NCBI GenBank assembly: GCA_964622315.1
Contig: CAZUOY010000019.1
Span: 1 to 27,871 of the forward strand
Origin: JAYFNU01 sp964622315
GTDB taxonomy: Bacteria > Bacillota > Clostridia > Oscillospirales > Ruminococcaceae
Reading direction: 5' to 3'
Length of the DNA stretch: 27,871 bases
The notes under the pieces were generated by a model that made no database searches, was not told the origin of the DNA, and saw nothing but the letters and a program-made list of their open reading frames with translations. Positions 8,065 through 15,689 of this stretch are shown one piece after another. Positions within the stretch are counted from its first letter, which is position 1, and each line of letters begins with the position of its first letter. The position numbers and the translations under genes are program-made.

Positions 8065-8513
8065 CTTTTAAACTCCCTTTTGCAGATAAACCTTCCCCAC
8101 ATACAGCAAACGCTTTTATAGCTTTCAGCGTGTGTATTAAGAATGCCGTCCAGCTTCTTAGCCGCTTTTTCATATCGCATGGGCAAAGAAAAGTGAACGA
8201 AAATGTATTCAGCCGCTTTCACCTTCCCCGAAACTGACTCGGCATATCTTCTAATTGGCGCGCAGAAGGTGAAAACCCATATCGGTGAACAGAAAATGAC
8301 CTTATCGTAGTCCTCAGCGCTTTTCTTAGGCGCTTCAATCGGCATGCCCCAGCGGTGCATACCGAAGCGACCGCACCACCAAAAGCCGAGTATACCTTGG
8401 GTTCTCTCCGTCGTCCTTATCTCCATTAAATCCGCGCCGAGTTCCTCTGCCTTCTCTCTTGCGAGCCGCGCGGTATAGCCCTTCCGAGAAAAATAAACAA
8501 CAAGCGTTTTCAC
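8061..8513 (-). CDS. Flavodoxin-like protein
   Basis: 150 residues with the flavodoxin fold start: TLVVYFSRKGYTARLA, where the Ser-Arg-Lys-Gly-Tyr-Thr loop is the usual FMN-phosphate site. A central FCSPIWVFTFCAP segment corresponds to the second FMN loop and a VHFSLPM strand follows. It likely binds FMN and moves electrons or reduces a small substrate; the partner is unknown. Several cysteines lie near the C terminus (VCCMWGRFIC). It overlaps both neighbours by four bases (ATGA), so three genes appear translationally coupled. Confidence 0.75.
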   Translation of the reverse strand: MKTLVVYFSRKGYTARLAREKAEELGADLMEIRTTERTQGILGFWWCGRFGMHRWGMPIEAPKKSAEDYDKVIFCSPIWVFTFCAPIRRYAESVSGKVKAAEYIFVHFSLPMRYEKAAKKLDGILNTHAESYKSVCCMWGRFICKREFKR

Positions 8514-8935
8514 TTTGCTTCTTTCTCTTTTCTTCTTAAAATAAACGCCGTAAGAGCCTCAAGCAGACCGAAAATAAAGTACGCAGTAGATAACCAATTG
8601 AACGGGAAAATAACGAACTGAATGCATATCCAAAGCATAAGCAGCACACCGCAGATAATTCCGAAAAGCGAACCGTTCGCTCGGCGGCGAAGAAGGGTGT
8701 AGGCGGTAAAAAGCTGAGTTATTCCGTTGACGATAATCAGCGAAATTCCGGGAAAAATTAGATTTGTAAACAAAACCTCATAAAACGGAAGCTTTTTGAA
8801 TCCTTCGAAAAAGAAATCGTATCCGAAGGTTACCCCGCTCGGGTCTATGAACATTGAAACGCCACCCCAAAGCGCTCCGACGCCAATAAAAAAGCACCAG
8901 AACAACAGTATTCCTCGTAAAGTTTTGATTTTCAT
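8510..8935 (-). CDS. Small four-helix membrane protein, unknown function
   Basis: 141 residues with four hydrophobic segments (about 8-29, 53-78, 87-108, 112-134) and a lysine-rich C-terminal tail (RRKEKEAK). I do not recognise the family. It is the first gene of the minus-strand run leading to the flavodoxin-like and lyxose-isomerase-type genes and overlaps the former by four bases. Upstream bases contain GAGAGG ahead of the ATG and AT-rich -10-like hexamers, but no clear -35. Confidence 0.65.
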   Translation of the reverse strand: MKIKTLRGILLFWCFFIGVGALWGGVSMFIDPSGVTFGYDFFFEGFKKLPFYEVLFTNLIFPGISLIIVNGITQLFTAYTLLRRRANGSLFGIICGVLLMLWICIQFVIFPFNWLSTAYFIFGLLEALTAFILRRKEKEAK

Positions 8936-9004
8936 TTTTTACCTCTCTTTTGTAGTATAATCTCTATGTTTTTTCGGCATTATAGCTATGGTTTTCGCCT
9001 TTAG

Positions 9005-9033
9005 TATAATATATAATCAAAGTGAAGGGAGGG
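9005..9033 (+). promoter_or_regulatory. -10 hexamers and RBS for a small acidic ORF
   Basis: TATAAT occurs twice, at 9005-9010 and 9012-9017, and an AGGGAGGG ribosome binding site ends about nine bases before the ATG at 9042. No convincing -35 hexamer was found for either -10. Confidence 0.4.
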
Positions 9034-9041
9034 CTGATTTT

Positions 9042-9212
9042 ATGAGAGACCTGCTTTTCGACGGTGCTGAAAAACACACCGACATTCTCAACCCCGCGAC
9101 CGCGGCGGATATTCCCGACGCGGAAAGAATCTACAATGACGAAATACCCGAATTTGATAAGGGCTTGTCCGACGAGGTGTACGCCGACGCGGAAGCGCCC
9201 GACGAAGTCTAA
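9042..9212 (+). CDS. Small highly acidic protein, 56 residues, unknown
   Basis: A compact ORF starting MRDLLFDGAEKH, chosen over a longer in-frame start because AGGGAGGG sits immediately upstream. It has 17 Asp/Glu against four Lys/Arg, no cysteine, no hydrophobic segment and no motif I recognise. Its own promoter-like hexamers and a strong terminator 11 bases after the stop suggest a real monocistronic gene rather than chance. The N-terminal part could form a short amphipathic helix; the rest is probably disordered. Function unknown. Confidence 0.6.
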   Translation: MRDLLFDGAEKHTDILNPATAADIPDAERIYNDEIPEFDKGLSDEVYADAEAPDEV

Positions 9213-9222
9213 GAAACAGCCG

Positions 9223-9247
9223 CCCCGCTTTTTGCGGGGCTTTTTTT
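9223..9247 (+). terminator. Intrinsic terminator of the small acidic gene
   Basis: CCCCGC (9223-9228) pairs with GCGGGG (9234-9239) around a TTTTT loop, followed by C and seven T. The T tract overlaps the stop codon of the convergent U32 gene. Confidence 0.9.
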
Positions 9248-11288
9248 ATTGAAGCTCTCTGAAATACAGTCCATTGGTATGCTCGCTCGGCGGCGCTGAA
9301 CATTCCTCATAGTCTCTTGCCGCGTCTGAGCATTCCTTCGGCGTTTCATCAGTGAAAGAGAAGATGGTAAAATCCACCCCGGAAAGATTTTTGTTTGACA
9401 TATAAAGCTTTATCGGGTTAAGAAGCACGGAGTATGACCTTTCATGACAAAGAAGCGGAAACTCGTTCCCTTTTCGGTCAACAATGCTCGCGTGTCCGTT
9501 ACATTCGCCGCAGCCGCTCTTACTGCGCCCGGGACAGTTTCTAAAAAGCATAAGCGGAAGCCTACCGTAAGCGAGTATACCTATTCGTGCGCCGCTAAGC
9601 CGCCTTATTCTGTCAAGAGAAAGCTCAAAGGAGGCGGTCGCCTCGTCGAGTCCCAAACGCGTATACTCCGAAAGCGCTAAGCTGTTGGTTATGTTTAGCC
9701 CATGTCCGCCGATAAGATATAGGTCGCTTTTCCGTGCGGCATATAGCGCGCCGATATTCTGCACTACGGCGGCTTCAAGCCCCGCTGAGGAAAGCTCCTT
9801 TAGCATCGCGGCGGTTTTGCTTTCGCCGACATGAAAATCGAGTGTCGGCAACACAGCCGCGAGCTTATCCTTGTATTTCTCAATTAAGGAGGGGTTTCTT
9901 ACTATTTCGCAGACAGGCAGCGCGTATCTGTCGGCTTTCGTCACCGCGTCCGCCTGACTCGCCGTTTCGGCAAAGACATATACGGTCGGTTTTCTTTGTG
10001 TGTCACCCGTCTTAATCTTCGGCAGCTCATAATCAATAAAGTCTTTTGGACGGGGCTGCTCGCGAAGCGTAAGCATAGCTTCAAGCGCGCTTCTTCTAAG
10101 CTCGTTGATTTCAGACGGCGAAACGAAAAGTCCGTCATTGTTTGTAACGGAAAGACTGTTAAGAAAAAACGGGGTTCCGCCCGTCTTTTCAAGATTTCTT
10201 CTTGCAAGTTCAACGTCGGTTGCACGCGTTTTTGCTTCCTCGGGAAGTGAGCGGCTCTTTACGGTAACGGAATTGGTTTTGTCCGTAACAATCAGCTCAG
10301 ACGGTTTATCCTTCTCTATCGAAAGCCTCATATCAATCGGCACTCGGCTTCTTTCAAGGCGGGTAAGCTCTGCTATCTTTCCAAGCACACCCTTTGTTGC
10401 GACGACGTCGTCCTCGCTTCGCACACCGAACATATCTGTCGTTCTTTTTGCGTTATAGTAGCCGTCTGTAAAGCCACCGCGGGAAAAAGCGGCGCGAAGT
10501 GTTTCCTCGTCGTATTCCATTGACTCGCGCGAACGCAGACACGCGTCTACCGCCGCCGCGACATACTCGGGGCGTTTGAGTCTCCCCTCAATTTTTAAGG
10601 AGCACACTCCCGCCTTTTCAAGCTCGTTTATGTATTGAATATGCGACATATCTTTAAGAGAAAGGGCATATTCTCTTTCGCCGCTCTTGAAGTTCAATCT
10701 ACAGGGTCCCGCACACCGACCTCTGTTGCCGCTTCGTTCGCCAAGCACCGATGATAGATAACAACAGCCTGACACACTCATACAAAGAGCGCCGTGAACG
10801 AAAACCTCAGTTTCGACTCCGCAATTGTCTGTTATATACTTTATCTCCTCAAAGCTAAGCTCGCGCGAAAGAACAACGCGAGAAAAGCCGAGCTCCTTCG
10901 CCACGAGAGCGCCGTCCAGGTTGTGTATAGCCATCTGGGTTGAGGCGTGAAGACAAAGCGAGGGGCAACACTCACGAACAAGCCGCGCAACGCCGAGGTC
11001 TTGTACTATTACAGCGTCCGCGCCGCTGTAAGCTATCTCCTTAATTGTGTTCTTTACAAGCGGGAGTTCTTCATCGGTAACAAGGGTGTTAAGCGTGACG
11101 TGAACCTTAACGCCGCGCGCGTGCGCGTAGCTGACGGCTTTAACGAGCTCCGCACCGTCAAAATTCACTGCACCCGCACGGGCATTAAAGCTCTTTGTTC
11201 CGAGATATACTGCGTCTGCACCGCTTCTTACGGCGCTTATCAGGTGTTCAAAGCCGCCCGCCGGCGCTAATATTTCAATTCTGTTCAT
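9246..11288 (-). CDS. Large U32-family protein (RlhA-like putative RNA hydroxylase)
   Basis: 680 residues. The N-terminal TIM-barrel-like U32 domain starts IEILAPAGGFEHLISAVRSGADAVYLG. The family signature is at about 165-200: FVHGALCMSVSGCCYLSS followed by GNRGRCAGPCR, whose cysteines in relatives bind an iron-sulfur cluster. A long second half follows, as in proteins with the DUF3656 region. It ends in a Cys-rich NCPGRSKSGCGEC stretch and a further Cys. Although named peptidase U32, characterised long members such as E. coli RlhA hydroxylate 23S rRNA and depend on prephenate and iron. The ATG at 11288 follows GAGGAAG closely; a TTG at 11303 is less likely. It overlaps the upstream U32 gene by 14 bases. 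The exact RNA target is unknown. Confidence 0.8.
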   Translation of the reverse strand: MNRIEILAPAGGFEHLISAVRSGADAVYLGTKSFNARAGAVNFDGAELVKAVSYAHARGVKVHVTLNTLVTDEELPLVKNTIKEIAYSGADAVIVQDLGVARLVRECCPSLCLHASTQMAIHNLDGALVAKELGFSRVVLSRELSFEEIKYITDNCGVETEVFVHGALCMSVSGCCYLSSVLGERSGNRGRCAGPCRLNFKSGEREYALSLKDMSHIQYINELEKAGVCSLKIEGRLKRPEYVAAAVDACLRSRESMEYDEETLRAAFSRGGFTDGYYNAKRTTDMFGVRSEDDVVATKGVLGKIAELTRLERSRVPIDMRLSIEKDKPSELIVTDKTNSVTVKSRSLPEEAKTRATDVELARRNLEKTGGTPFFLNSLSVTNNDGLFVSPSEINELRRSALEAMLTLREQPRPKDFIDYELPKIKTGDTQRKPTVYVFAETASQADAVTKADRYALPVCEIVRNPSLIEKYKDKLAAVLPTLDFHVGESKTAAMLKELSSAGLEAAVVQNIGALYAARKSDLYLIGGHGLNITNSLALSEYTRLGLDEATASFELSLDRIRRLSGARIGILAYGRLPLMLFRNCPGRSKSGCGECNGHASIVDRKGNEFPLLCHERSYSVLLNPIKLYMSNKNLSGVDFTIFSFTDETPKECSDAARDYEECSAPPSEHTNGLYFRELQ

Positions 11289-12501
11289 TCTTCCTCGATT
11301 CAAATTCTCGGCTTCTGGTTCTTAGCATATCGCCCGCGTGAAGGTGTACGGGGCAATCAATGTAATAGATGTCTTTCGCTTTGTTTGCCTTGTCGGTAAG
11401 TTCACCCGCAATTGTGGTAATTCCGCTTGCGGTAAAACTCTCAGCGACAGCCTCGGGACGCAGAATCTCAAGCGTATCGCCCTCTTTAAAAAAGTTGCGC
11501 TGTTCTATCTTCACTCTGCCGTCTTTTTCGTCCTCAAGCACAAGCGCAACAAAGGTACAGTCGCGTATATACACACCGTTGTCCGGGCGAAACTCGCTCA
11601 TTTTGCCGAAATAAAAGCCGCTTGAATAGGGTCGGTGACTTACGCTGTGAAGCTCACGCTCAAGCTTTTCGGTGGTTTCAGACCTATCGAAGCGCTTTCT
11701 GTATGCGTTCACCACCGTCGCCACATAGTAAGGCGATTTCATTCTGCCCTCAATTTTAAATGAGGATATTCCTGCCTTCAAAAGCTCATCGGTAAACGCC
11801 ATACAGTTTAAATCCTGCGAGCTTAATATAGCCGTTCCGTGCTCGTCCTCCTCAATCGGAAAAAACTCGCCGGGGCGCTTTTCCTCGCAAAGGTGATACA
11901 TCCAGCGGCAGGACTGAGCGCAGTCGCCTCTGTTTCCACTGCGGTTCGTAAGATACGCGCTTAATAAACAGCGTCCAGAATAGGACATACACATTGCGCC
12001 GTGAACAAACGCTTCAAGCTCAAGCTCCTTCGGAGTGTTCTCGCGAAGAAAGGCAATATCCTCAATGCTCATCTCGCGCGCAAGCACAATCCTCGACGCA
12101 CCCATATTGTAATAGACCGTTGCCGCGGCATAGTTTTGACAGTTAGCCTGAGTGCTGATATGAATGGGAAGCTCAGGACACGCTTCCTTCATTACCGACA
12201 CCGCGCCTATATCGGACACTATCGCCGCGTCGGCGCCAAGAGAATAAAGCTTTTTCGCATAGTCATGAAGAAGCGGTATCTCGGCGTTTTTTGCGAAGCT
12301 GTTAACGGTGACATAAAGCTTTCGTCCGCTATTATGACAAAGCTCGGCGGCGCTTTCGATTTCCTTTTCGGAAAACGCCGCGGCAGAGGCGCGAAGCTGC
12401 ATAAACGGTCCGCCTATATAAACCGCATCCGCGCCGAAGCGCACAGCGCTTTTTAAACATTCAAAATCCCCCGCGGGTGCGAGAAGCTCGGGTTTGTCCA
12501 T
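11275..12501 (-). CDS. trhP: U32-family protein, TrhP-like tRNA hydroxylase candidate
   Basis: 408 residues. It opens PELLAPAGDFECLKSAVRFGADAVYIGG and carries the U32 signature at about 165-200: FVHGAMCMSYSGRCLLS, then GNRGDCAQSCRWMY. A C-terminal small beta domain (about 325-400, with FFKEGDTLEIL) is typical of YegQ/TrhP-type members. TrhP installs 5-hydroxyuridine at tRNA position 34 using prephenate as hydroxyl donor, and B. subtilis has two adjacent U32 paralogues for this job, resembling the pair here. The ATG follows GAGGTG. It is first in a two-gene unit beginning 59 bases after the aromatic operon's end. The symbol is a family-level assignment. Confidence 0.75.
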   Translation of the reverse strand: MDKPELLAPAGDFECLKSAVRFGADAVYIGGPFMQLRASAAAFSEKEIESAAELCHNSGRKLYVTVNSFAKNAEIPLLHDYAKKLYSLGADAAIVSDIGAVSVMKEACPELPIHISTQANCQNYAAATVYYNMGASRIVLAREMSIEDIAFLRENTPKELELEAFVHGAMCMSYSGRCLLSAYLTNRSGNRGDCAQSCRWMYHLCEEKRPGEFFPIEEDEHGTAILSSQDLNCMAFTDELLKAGISSFKIEGRMKSPYYVATVVNAYRKRFDRSETTEKLERELHSVSHRPYSSGFYFGKMSEFRPDNGVYIRDCTFVALVLEDEKDGRVKIEQRNFFKEGDTLEILRPEAVAESFTASGITTIAGELTDKANKAKDIYYIDCPVHLHAGDMLRTRSREFESRKNEQN

Positions 12502-12521
12502 AAGTTCACCTCATTTATAAG

Positions 12522-12527
12522 AGTATA
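12522..12527 (-). promoter_or_regulatory. Putative -10 of the U32 pair
   Basis: The minus strand reads TATACT about 20 bases before the ATG of the first U32 gene, after the aromatic operon's terminator. The only -35-like hexamer at proper spacing is a weak TTTAAT inside the terminator's T-rich tail. Confidence 0.35.
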
Positions 12528-12542
12528 AACTATTTTTAATAC

Positions 12543-12571
12543 AAATTAAAGAGCCGCTCTTATTGAGCGGC
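12543..12571 (-). terminator. Terminator of the aromatic operon
   Basis: On the minus strand GCCGCTC pairs with GAGCGGC (12553-12571) around AATAA, followed by TCTTTAATTT. The aroQ stop codon lies in the hairpin loop, so the terminator overlaps the end of the coding region. Confidence 0.8.
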
Positions 12572-13015
12572 CCCGTTATTCTTTTTTGTTAAGTAATCGT
12601 ATAAGAAGCTCACCGCCTCGGAATAGCCGTCGAAGCCCTTGCCTGTAATTGTTTTAATGCATACACTGCGGACATAAGAAATTTTCCTATATTCCTCACG
12701 GCTGTCCACATCGGTAAGGTGCACCTCCACAGCGGGAATGGCAACCGCCTTCAACGCGTCCGCAATAGCAACGCTTGTGTGGGTGTAGCCCGCGGGATTA
12801 ATAATTATTCCGTCCACCCGTCTATATGCCCGCTGGATTTTCTCAATAATATCGCCCTCGTGGTTGCTTTGATAACACTCATATTCCACGCCGAGCTTAC
12901 TGCAAGCGTCCGCCACGCACCAAACAAGCTCGTTATAGTTGCTTGTTCCGTAGATTTCAGGCTCGCGTATACCAAGCATATTTATATTCGGTCCGTTGAT
13001 AGTAAGAAATCTCAT
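12560..13015 (-). CDS. aroQ: 3-dehydroquinate dehydratase, type II
   Basis: Converts 3-dehydroquinate to 3-dehydroshikimate, third step of the shikimate pathway. The 151 residues are typical of the small dodecameric type II enzyme. The N terminus has NGPNINMLGIREPEIYG with the catalytic Arg17 and Tyr22, followed by QSNHEGDIIEKI, an INPAGYTHTS substrate loop and VEVHLTD with the catalytic His. The ATG at 13015 follows AAAGGAGG with good spacing and overlaps the fusion gene's stop by four bases (ATGA). It is the last gene of the operon, and its stop codon sits within the terminator hairpin. Confidence 0.95.
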   Translation of the reverse strand: MRFLTINGPNINMLGIREPEIYGTSNYNELVWCVADACSKLGVEYECYQSNHEGDIIEKIQRAYRRVDGIIINPAGYTHTSVAIADALKAVAIPAVEVHLTDVDSREEYRKISYVRSVCIKTITGKGFDGYSEAVSFLYDYLTKKNNGAAQ

Positions 13016-14610
13016 TCTAACGCCTCCTTTATCTCCATAGCTGCTTGCCATGGCTCGGCATTGTTGCTAACGCTAATATCGCAAAAGTCGCTGTATAACG
13101 GCTCGCGCTCGTTATAAATCCTCGAAAGCTCCGCCATACTCTTGCTGAGCGGACGACCGAGAGTATCAAGCTTATCAAGGTCGCGGCGAATATAAACAAT
13201 TACTCCGTTAGCTTTCAAATTTCGTCTGTTCTCCTCAAGAAGCACCGCACCGCCGCCTGTCGCGATTATCTTGCCGTTCTCGCGCGACACCTCAGCGGTG
13301 ACCTCACTTTCAAGCTCACGGAACCTCTCCTCTCCGAGTGAGGAAAAGATTTCGGGCACCGACATTTCAGCCTTCTTCTCTATTTCGGTATCAAGGTCAA
13401 CGACCTCGCGAGAAAGAAGCTTCTTTAACTCGTACGCAACGGTCGTTTTGCCGCAACCCGGCATACCCACAAGAATAATGTTGCGAACATCGCTAACTAT
13501 TGATGACATCACCTTTTCCACACGAGCGAAGTCTACCGCTTCGCCAGTAAAAAGTTCGGACGCGCGTTTAGCCTGCGCCACCAGCATAGAAAGCCCACCC
13601 GACGCGGTCATGCCAAGGCTTCTCGCCTGTTCGACAAGGCGTGTATTAAGCGGGTTGTAAACCACGTCCAGCACCGCGCTGCAGTTTGGAAAAACGGTTA
13701 AATCGACAATCTGCTTATCTATATCGGGGTAGGTCCCTACGGGGGTTGTGTTAACGACAAGCTCTGCGTCGCTGTGACGCTCAAGATTGGTATAGTTATC
13801 GTCGCCCGTACGTGAGACCACAAAACAGCTTCCGCCATTTTCTTCTATCGCGTTACAGACCATAGCACTCGTGCCGCCGCTTCCGAACACAATCGACTTT
13901 TTACCGTGAAAATCGACACCCGCGCGTTTAGCCATAAACATAAAGCCGTCATAATCGGTATTGTCGCCGTAGAGCTTACCGTTAGGCCTAACTATTACGG
14001 TGTTTACACTGCCAATCTGTCGCGCTCTGTCTGAAACCTCGTCGCAAAGCGCGTAAACGGTTTTTTTGTAGGGGATAGTTATGTTGAGCCCTACGAAATT
14101 CTTGCGTTTTATATACTCCTCTATCTTTTCAGGCTCAAGGTTAATTATATCGTAGCGGTAGTTTGAAAGCCGTTCGTGTATCTGCTTGGAAAAGCTGTAA
14201 ACAAGGTTTCTTCCGACAAGACCGAAGCCCGTGGCTCTTTCGGGCTTAGCGCTCTCCTCCCTCACAGCTTCTTCAAATACTGCTTGCGTTTCGGCGGCTT
14301 CTTCTGTGGAGACAGACATATCTTCATCTGACATAGCCTGCCTATTCGCGGCAATAAGCTTCTCTTGATATTCACGGCTTAGTTCAAGCATTCTTTCGTA
14401 AAGCCGCTCTGCGTAATTGGACAGCTCGGCGGATACCGCGCCCTTTACTCGGTACAACACCTCTTTTTCGCGTTCCTCGTTAAAGACCGGTATCCTGTTC
14501 TCAAGCTTATTGAGAGCAATTTCTGCGGCGGTATTCATACGCGCCTCAAAAAGCCGCACAAGCTCGCTGTCAATTTCGTTAATACGTTTTCTCAGCTCGT
14601 CTATATTCAT
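13012..14610 (-). CDS. Trifunctional chorismate mutase / shikimate dehydrogenase / shikimate kinase
   Basis: A single 532-residue frame with three enzymes. Residues 1-85 are an AroQ-class chorismate mutase with Arg7, Arg24, Lys35, Arg47, Glu48 and Gln82 at the expected active-site places. An acidic linker spans about 90-125. Residues 126-373 are AroE: a YSFS substrate motif, catalytic Lys182 in NITIPYK, Asp219 in DNTD, the GSGGTSA nucleotide loop, NTTPVG, and Gln346 in MLVAQAK. Residues 375-532 are AroK: Walker A GMPGCGKTT (Lys388), DLDTEIE, the ERFRELE arginine, TGGGAVL and GRPL. All three active sites look intact, so it would do steps 4 and 5 of the shikimate pathway plus the chorismate-to-prephenate branch. 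The ATG follows AGGAG and overlaps aroC by four bases. It could be annotated aroE, aroK or pheA-type mutase alone, each incomplete. Confidence 0.93.
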   Translation of the reverse strand: MNIDELRKRINEIDSELVRLFEARMNTAAEIALNKLENRIPVFNEEREKEVLYRVKGAVSAELSNYAERLYERMLELSREYQEKLIAANRQAMSDEDMSVSTEEAAETQAVFEEAVREESAKPERATGFGLVGRNLVYSFSKQIHERLSNYRYDIINLEPEKIEEYIKRKNFVGLNITIPYKKTVYALCDEVSDRARQIGSVNTVIVRPNGKLYGDNTDYDGFMFMAKRAGVDFHGKKSIVFGSGGTSAMVCNAIEENGGSCFVVSRTGDDNYTNLERHSDAELVVNTTPVGTYPDIDKQIVDLTVFPNCSAVLDVVYNPLNTRLVEQARSLGMTASGGLSMLVAQAKRASELFTGEAVDFARVEKVMSSIVSDVRNIILVGMPGCGKTTVAYELKKLLSREVVDLDTEIEKKAEMSVPEIFSSLGEERFRELESEVTAEVSRENGKIIATGGGAVLLEENRRNLKANGVIVYIRRDLDKLDTLGRPLSKSMAELSRIYNEREPLYSDFCDISVSNNAEPWQAAMEIKEALE

Positions 14611-15689
14611 AAACCGCTCCTGATAAGGTCATATACTGCTATTGCCGCCGCGGCCTCTACGCAGGGAACCGCACGCAGCACCACACAAGGGTCATGTCTG
14701 CCTTCAACGCAAAGCTTGACATCTGTGCCTTTTGAAAGACTTATCGAAGCCTGCTCGCACGCTATAGAGGGCGTCGGCTTAAAGGCGAGGCGGAAGATAA
14801 GCGGCATTCCGTTGGAAAGACCGCCTTGTATACCGCCGCAGTTGTTTGTACGGGTTTTTACCGTTTCGCCGTCATAATAGAAAGCGTCGTTGTTCTTCGA
14901 GCCGCGAAGTGAAGCGCAATCGAAGCCGTTTCCGAACTCTATTCCCTTGACGGCGGGTATAGCAAACACACAGGCGGCTATTCTGTTTTCGAGCCCGTCA
15001 AAGATAGGCTCGCCGACACCGACAGGCAACCCGACAACACAACATTCCACCGTTCCGCCGACAGAATCCCCCTCGTCCTTCGCCGAGAGTATCTCAACAC
15101 ACATCTCGTCGAAAACAGCGTCGTCGATAACGGGGTTAGCCTTTCTTTTCAGCGCTCTTAATTCTTCCGCCGTAATCTCGGTAGGAGAAAAGCGTCTGTC
15201 TTCAACAGAGCCTATGGACGAAATATGCGCCGCTATTTCAATACCCATTTCGCGAAGAAGCTGTATGCACACAGCTCCCGCGAAGCATAAGGGCGCGGTG
15301 AGGCGGGCGGAGAAATGTCCACCGCCGCGAAAATCGTTAAAGCCGCCAAACTTAATATGCGCGGAATAATCCGCATGAGAGGGGCGCGGAACGTCGGCAA
15401 TAATATCGTAGTCGCTTGATTGAATATCTCCGTTAATAAACACAGCGCAAAGCGGCGCGCCGCAGGTGACATCATCAACAACACCTGAGAGAATATGCGG
15501 CTTATCCTTCTCCGTTCGAGCGGTTGTAAGCGCTCCGCCGCCCGATGACCTTCTTGCAAGGAAGGCGGTGACTGCTTCAAAATCAAGCTTCTTTCCCGCA
15601 GGCAAGCCGTCTATTACTACGCCTATACCTTCGGAATGTGACTGTCCAAAAACACTAATTTTTATGTTGTTCCCAAAATCAGATGACAT
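14607..15689 (-). CDS. aroC: Chorismate synthase
   Basis: Catalyses the 1,4-elimination of phosphate from EPSP to give chorismate, using reduced FMN. At 360 residues it has normal length. Landmarks in order: FGQSHSEGIGVVIDGLPAG, an RRSSGGGALTTARTEKD loop, RPSHADYSAHIKFGG, FRGGGHFSARLTAP, GIEFGNGF and NCGGIQGGLSNGMPL with FKPTPSI. The second and third signature blocks are as usual; the first has Ser where GESHG proteins have Gly, a variation I note but do not think disabling. Its ATG lies inside the end of aroA (11-base overlap), and its stop overlaps the fusion gene's start. Confidence 0.96.
   Translation of the reverse strand: MSSDFGNNIKISVFGQSHSEGIGVVIDGLPAGKKLDFEAVTAFLARRSSGGGALTTARTEKDKPHILSGVVDDVTCGAPLCAVFINGDIQSSDYDIIADVPRPSHADYSAHIKFGGFNDFRGGGHFSARLTAPLCFAGAVCIQLLREMGIEIAAHISSIGSVEDRRFSPTEITAEELRALKRKANPVIDDAVFDEMCVEILSAKDEGDSVGGTVECCVVGLPVGVGEPIFDGLENRIAACVFAIPAVKGIEFGNGFDCASLRGSKNNDAFYYDGETVKTRTNNCGGIQGGLSNGMPLIFRLAFKPTPSIACEQASISLSKGTDVKLCVEGRHDPCVVLRAVPCVEAAAAIAVYDLIRSGL

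Noticed and set aside
9246..12501. Secreted collagenase-type proteases
   Set aside because: The U32 peptidase name is historical; no signal peptides are present, and the Cys pattern and C-terminal domains fit intracellular RNA-modifying members.
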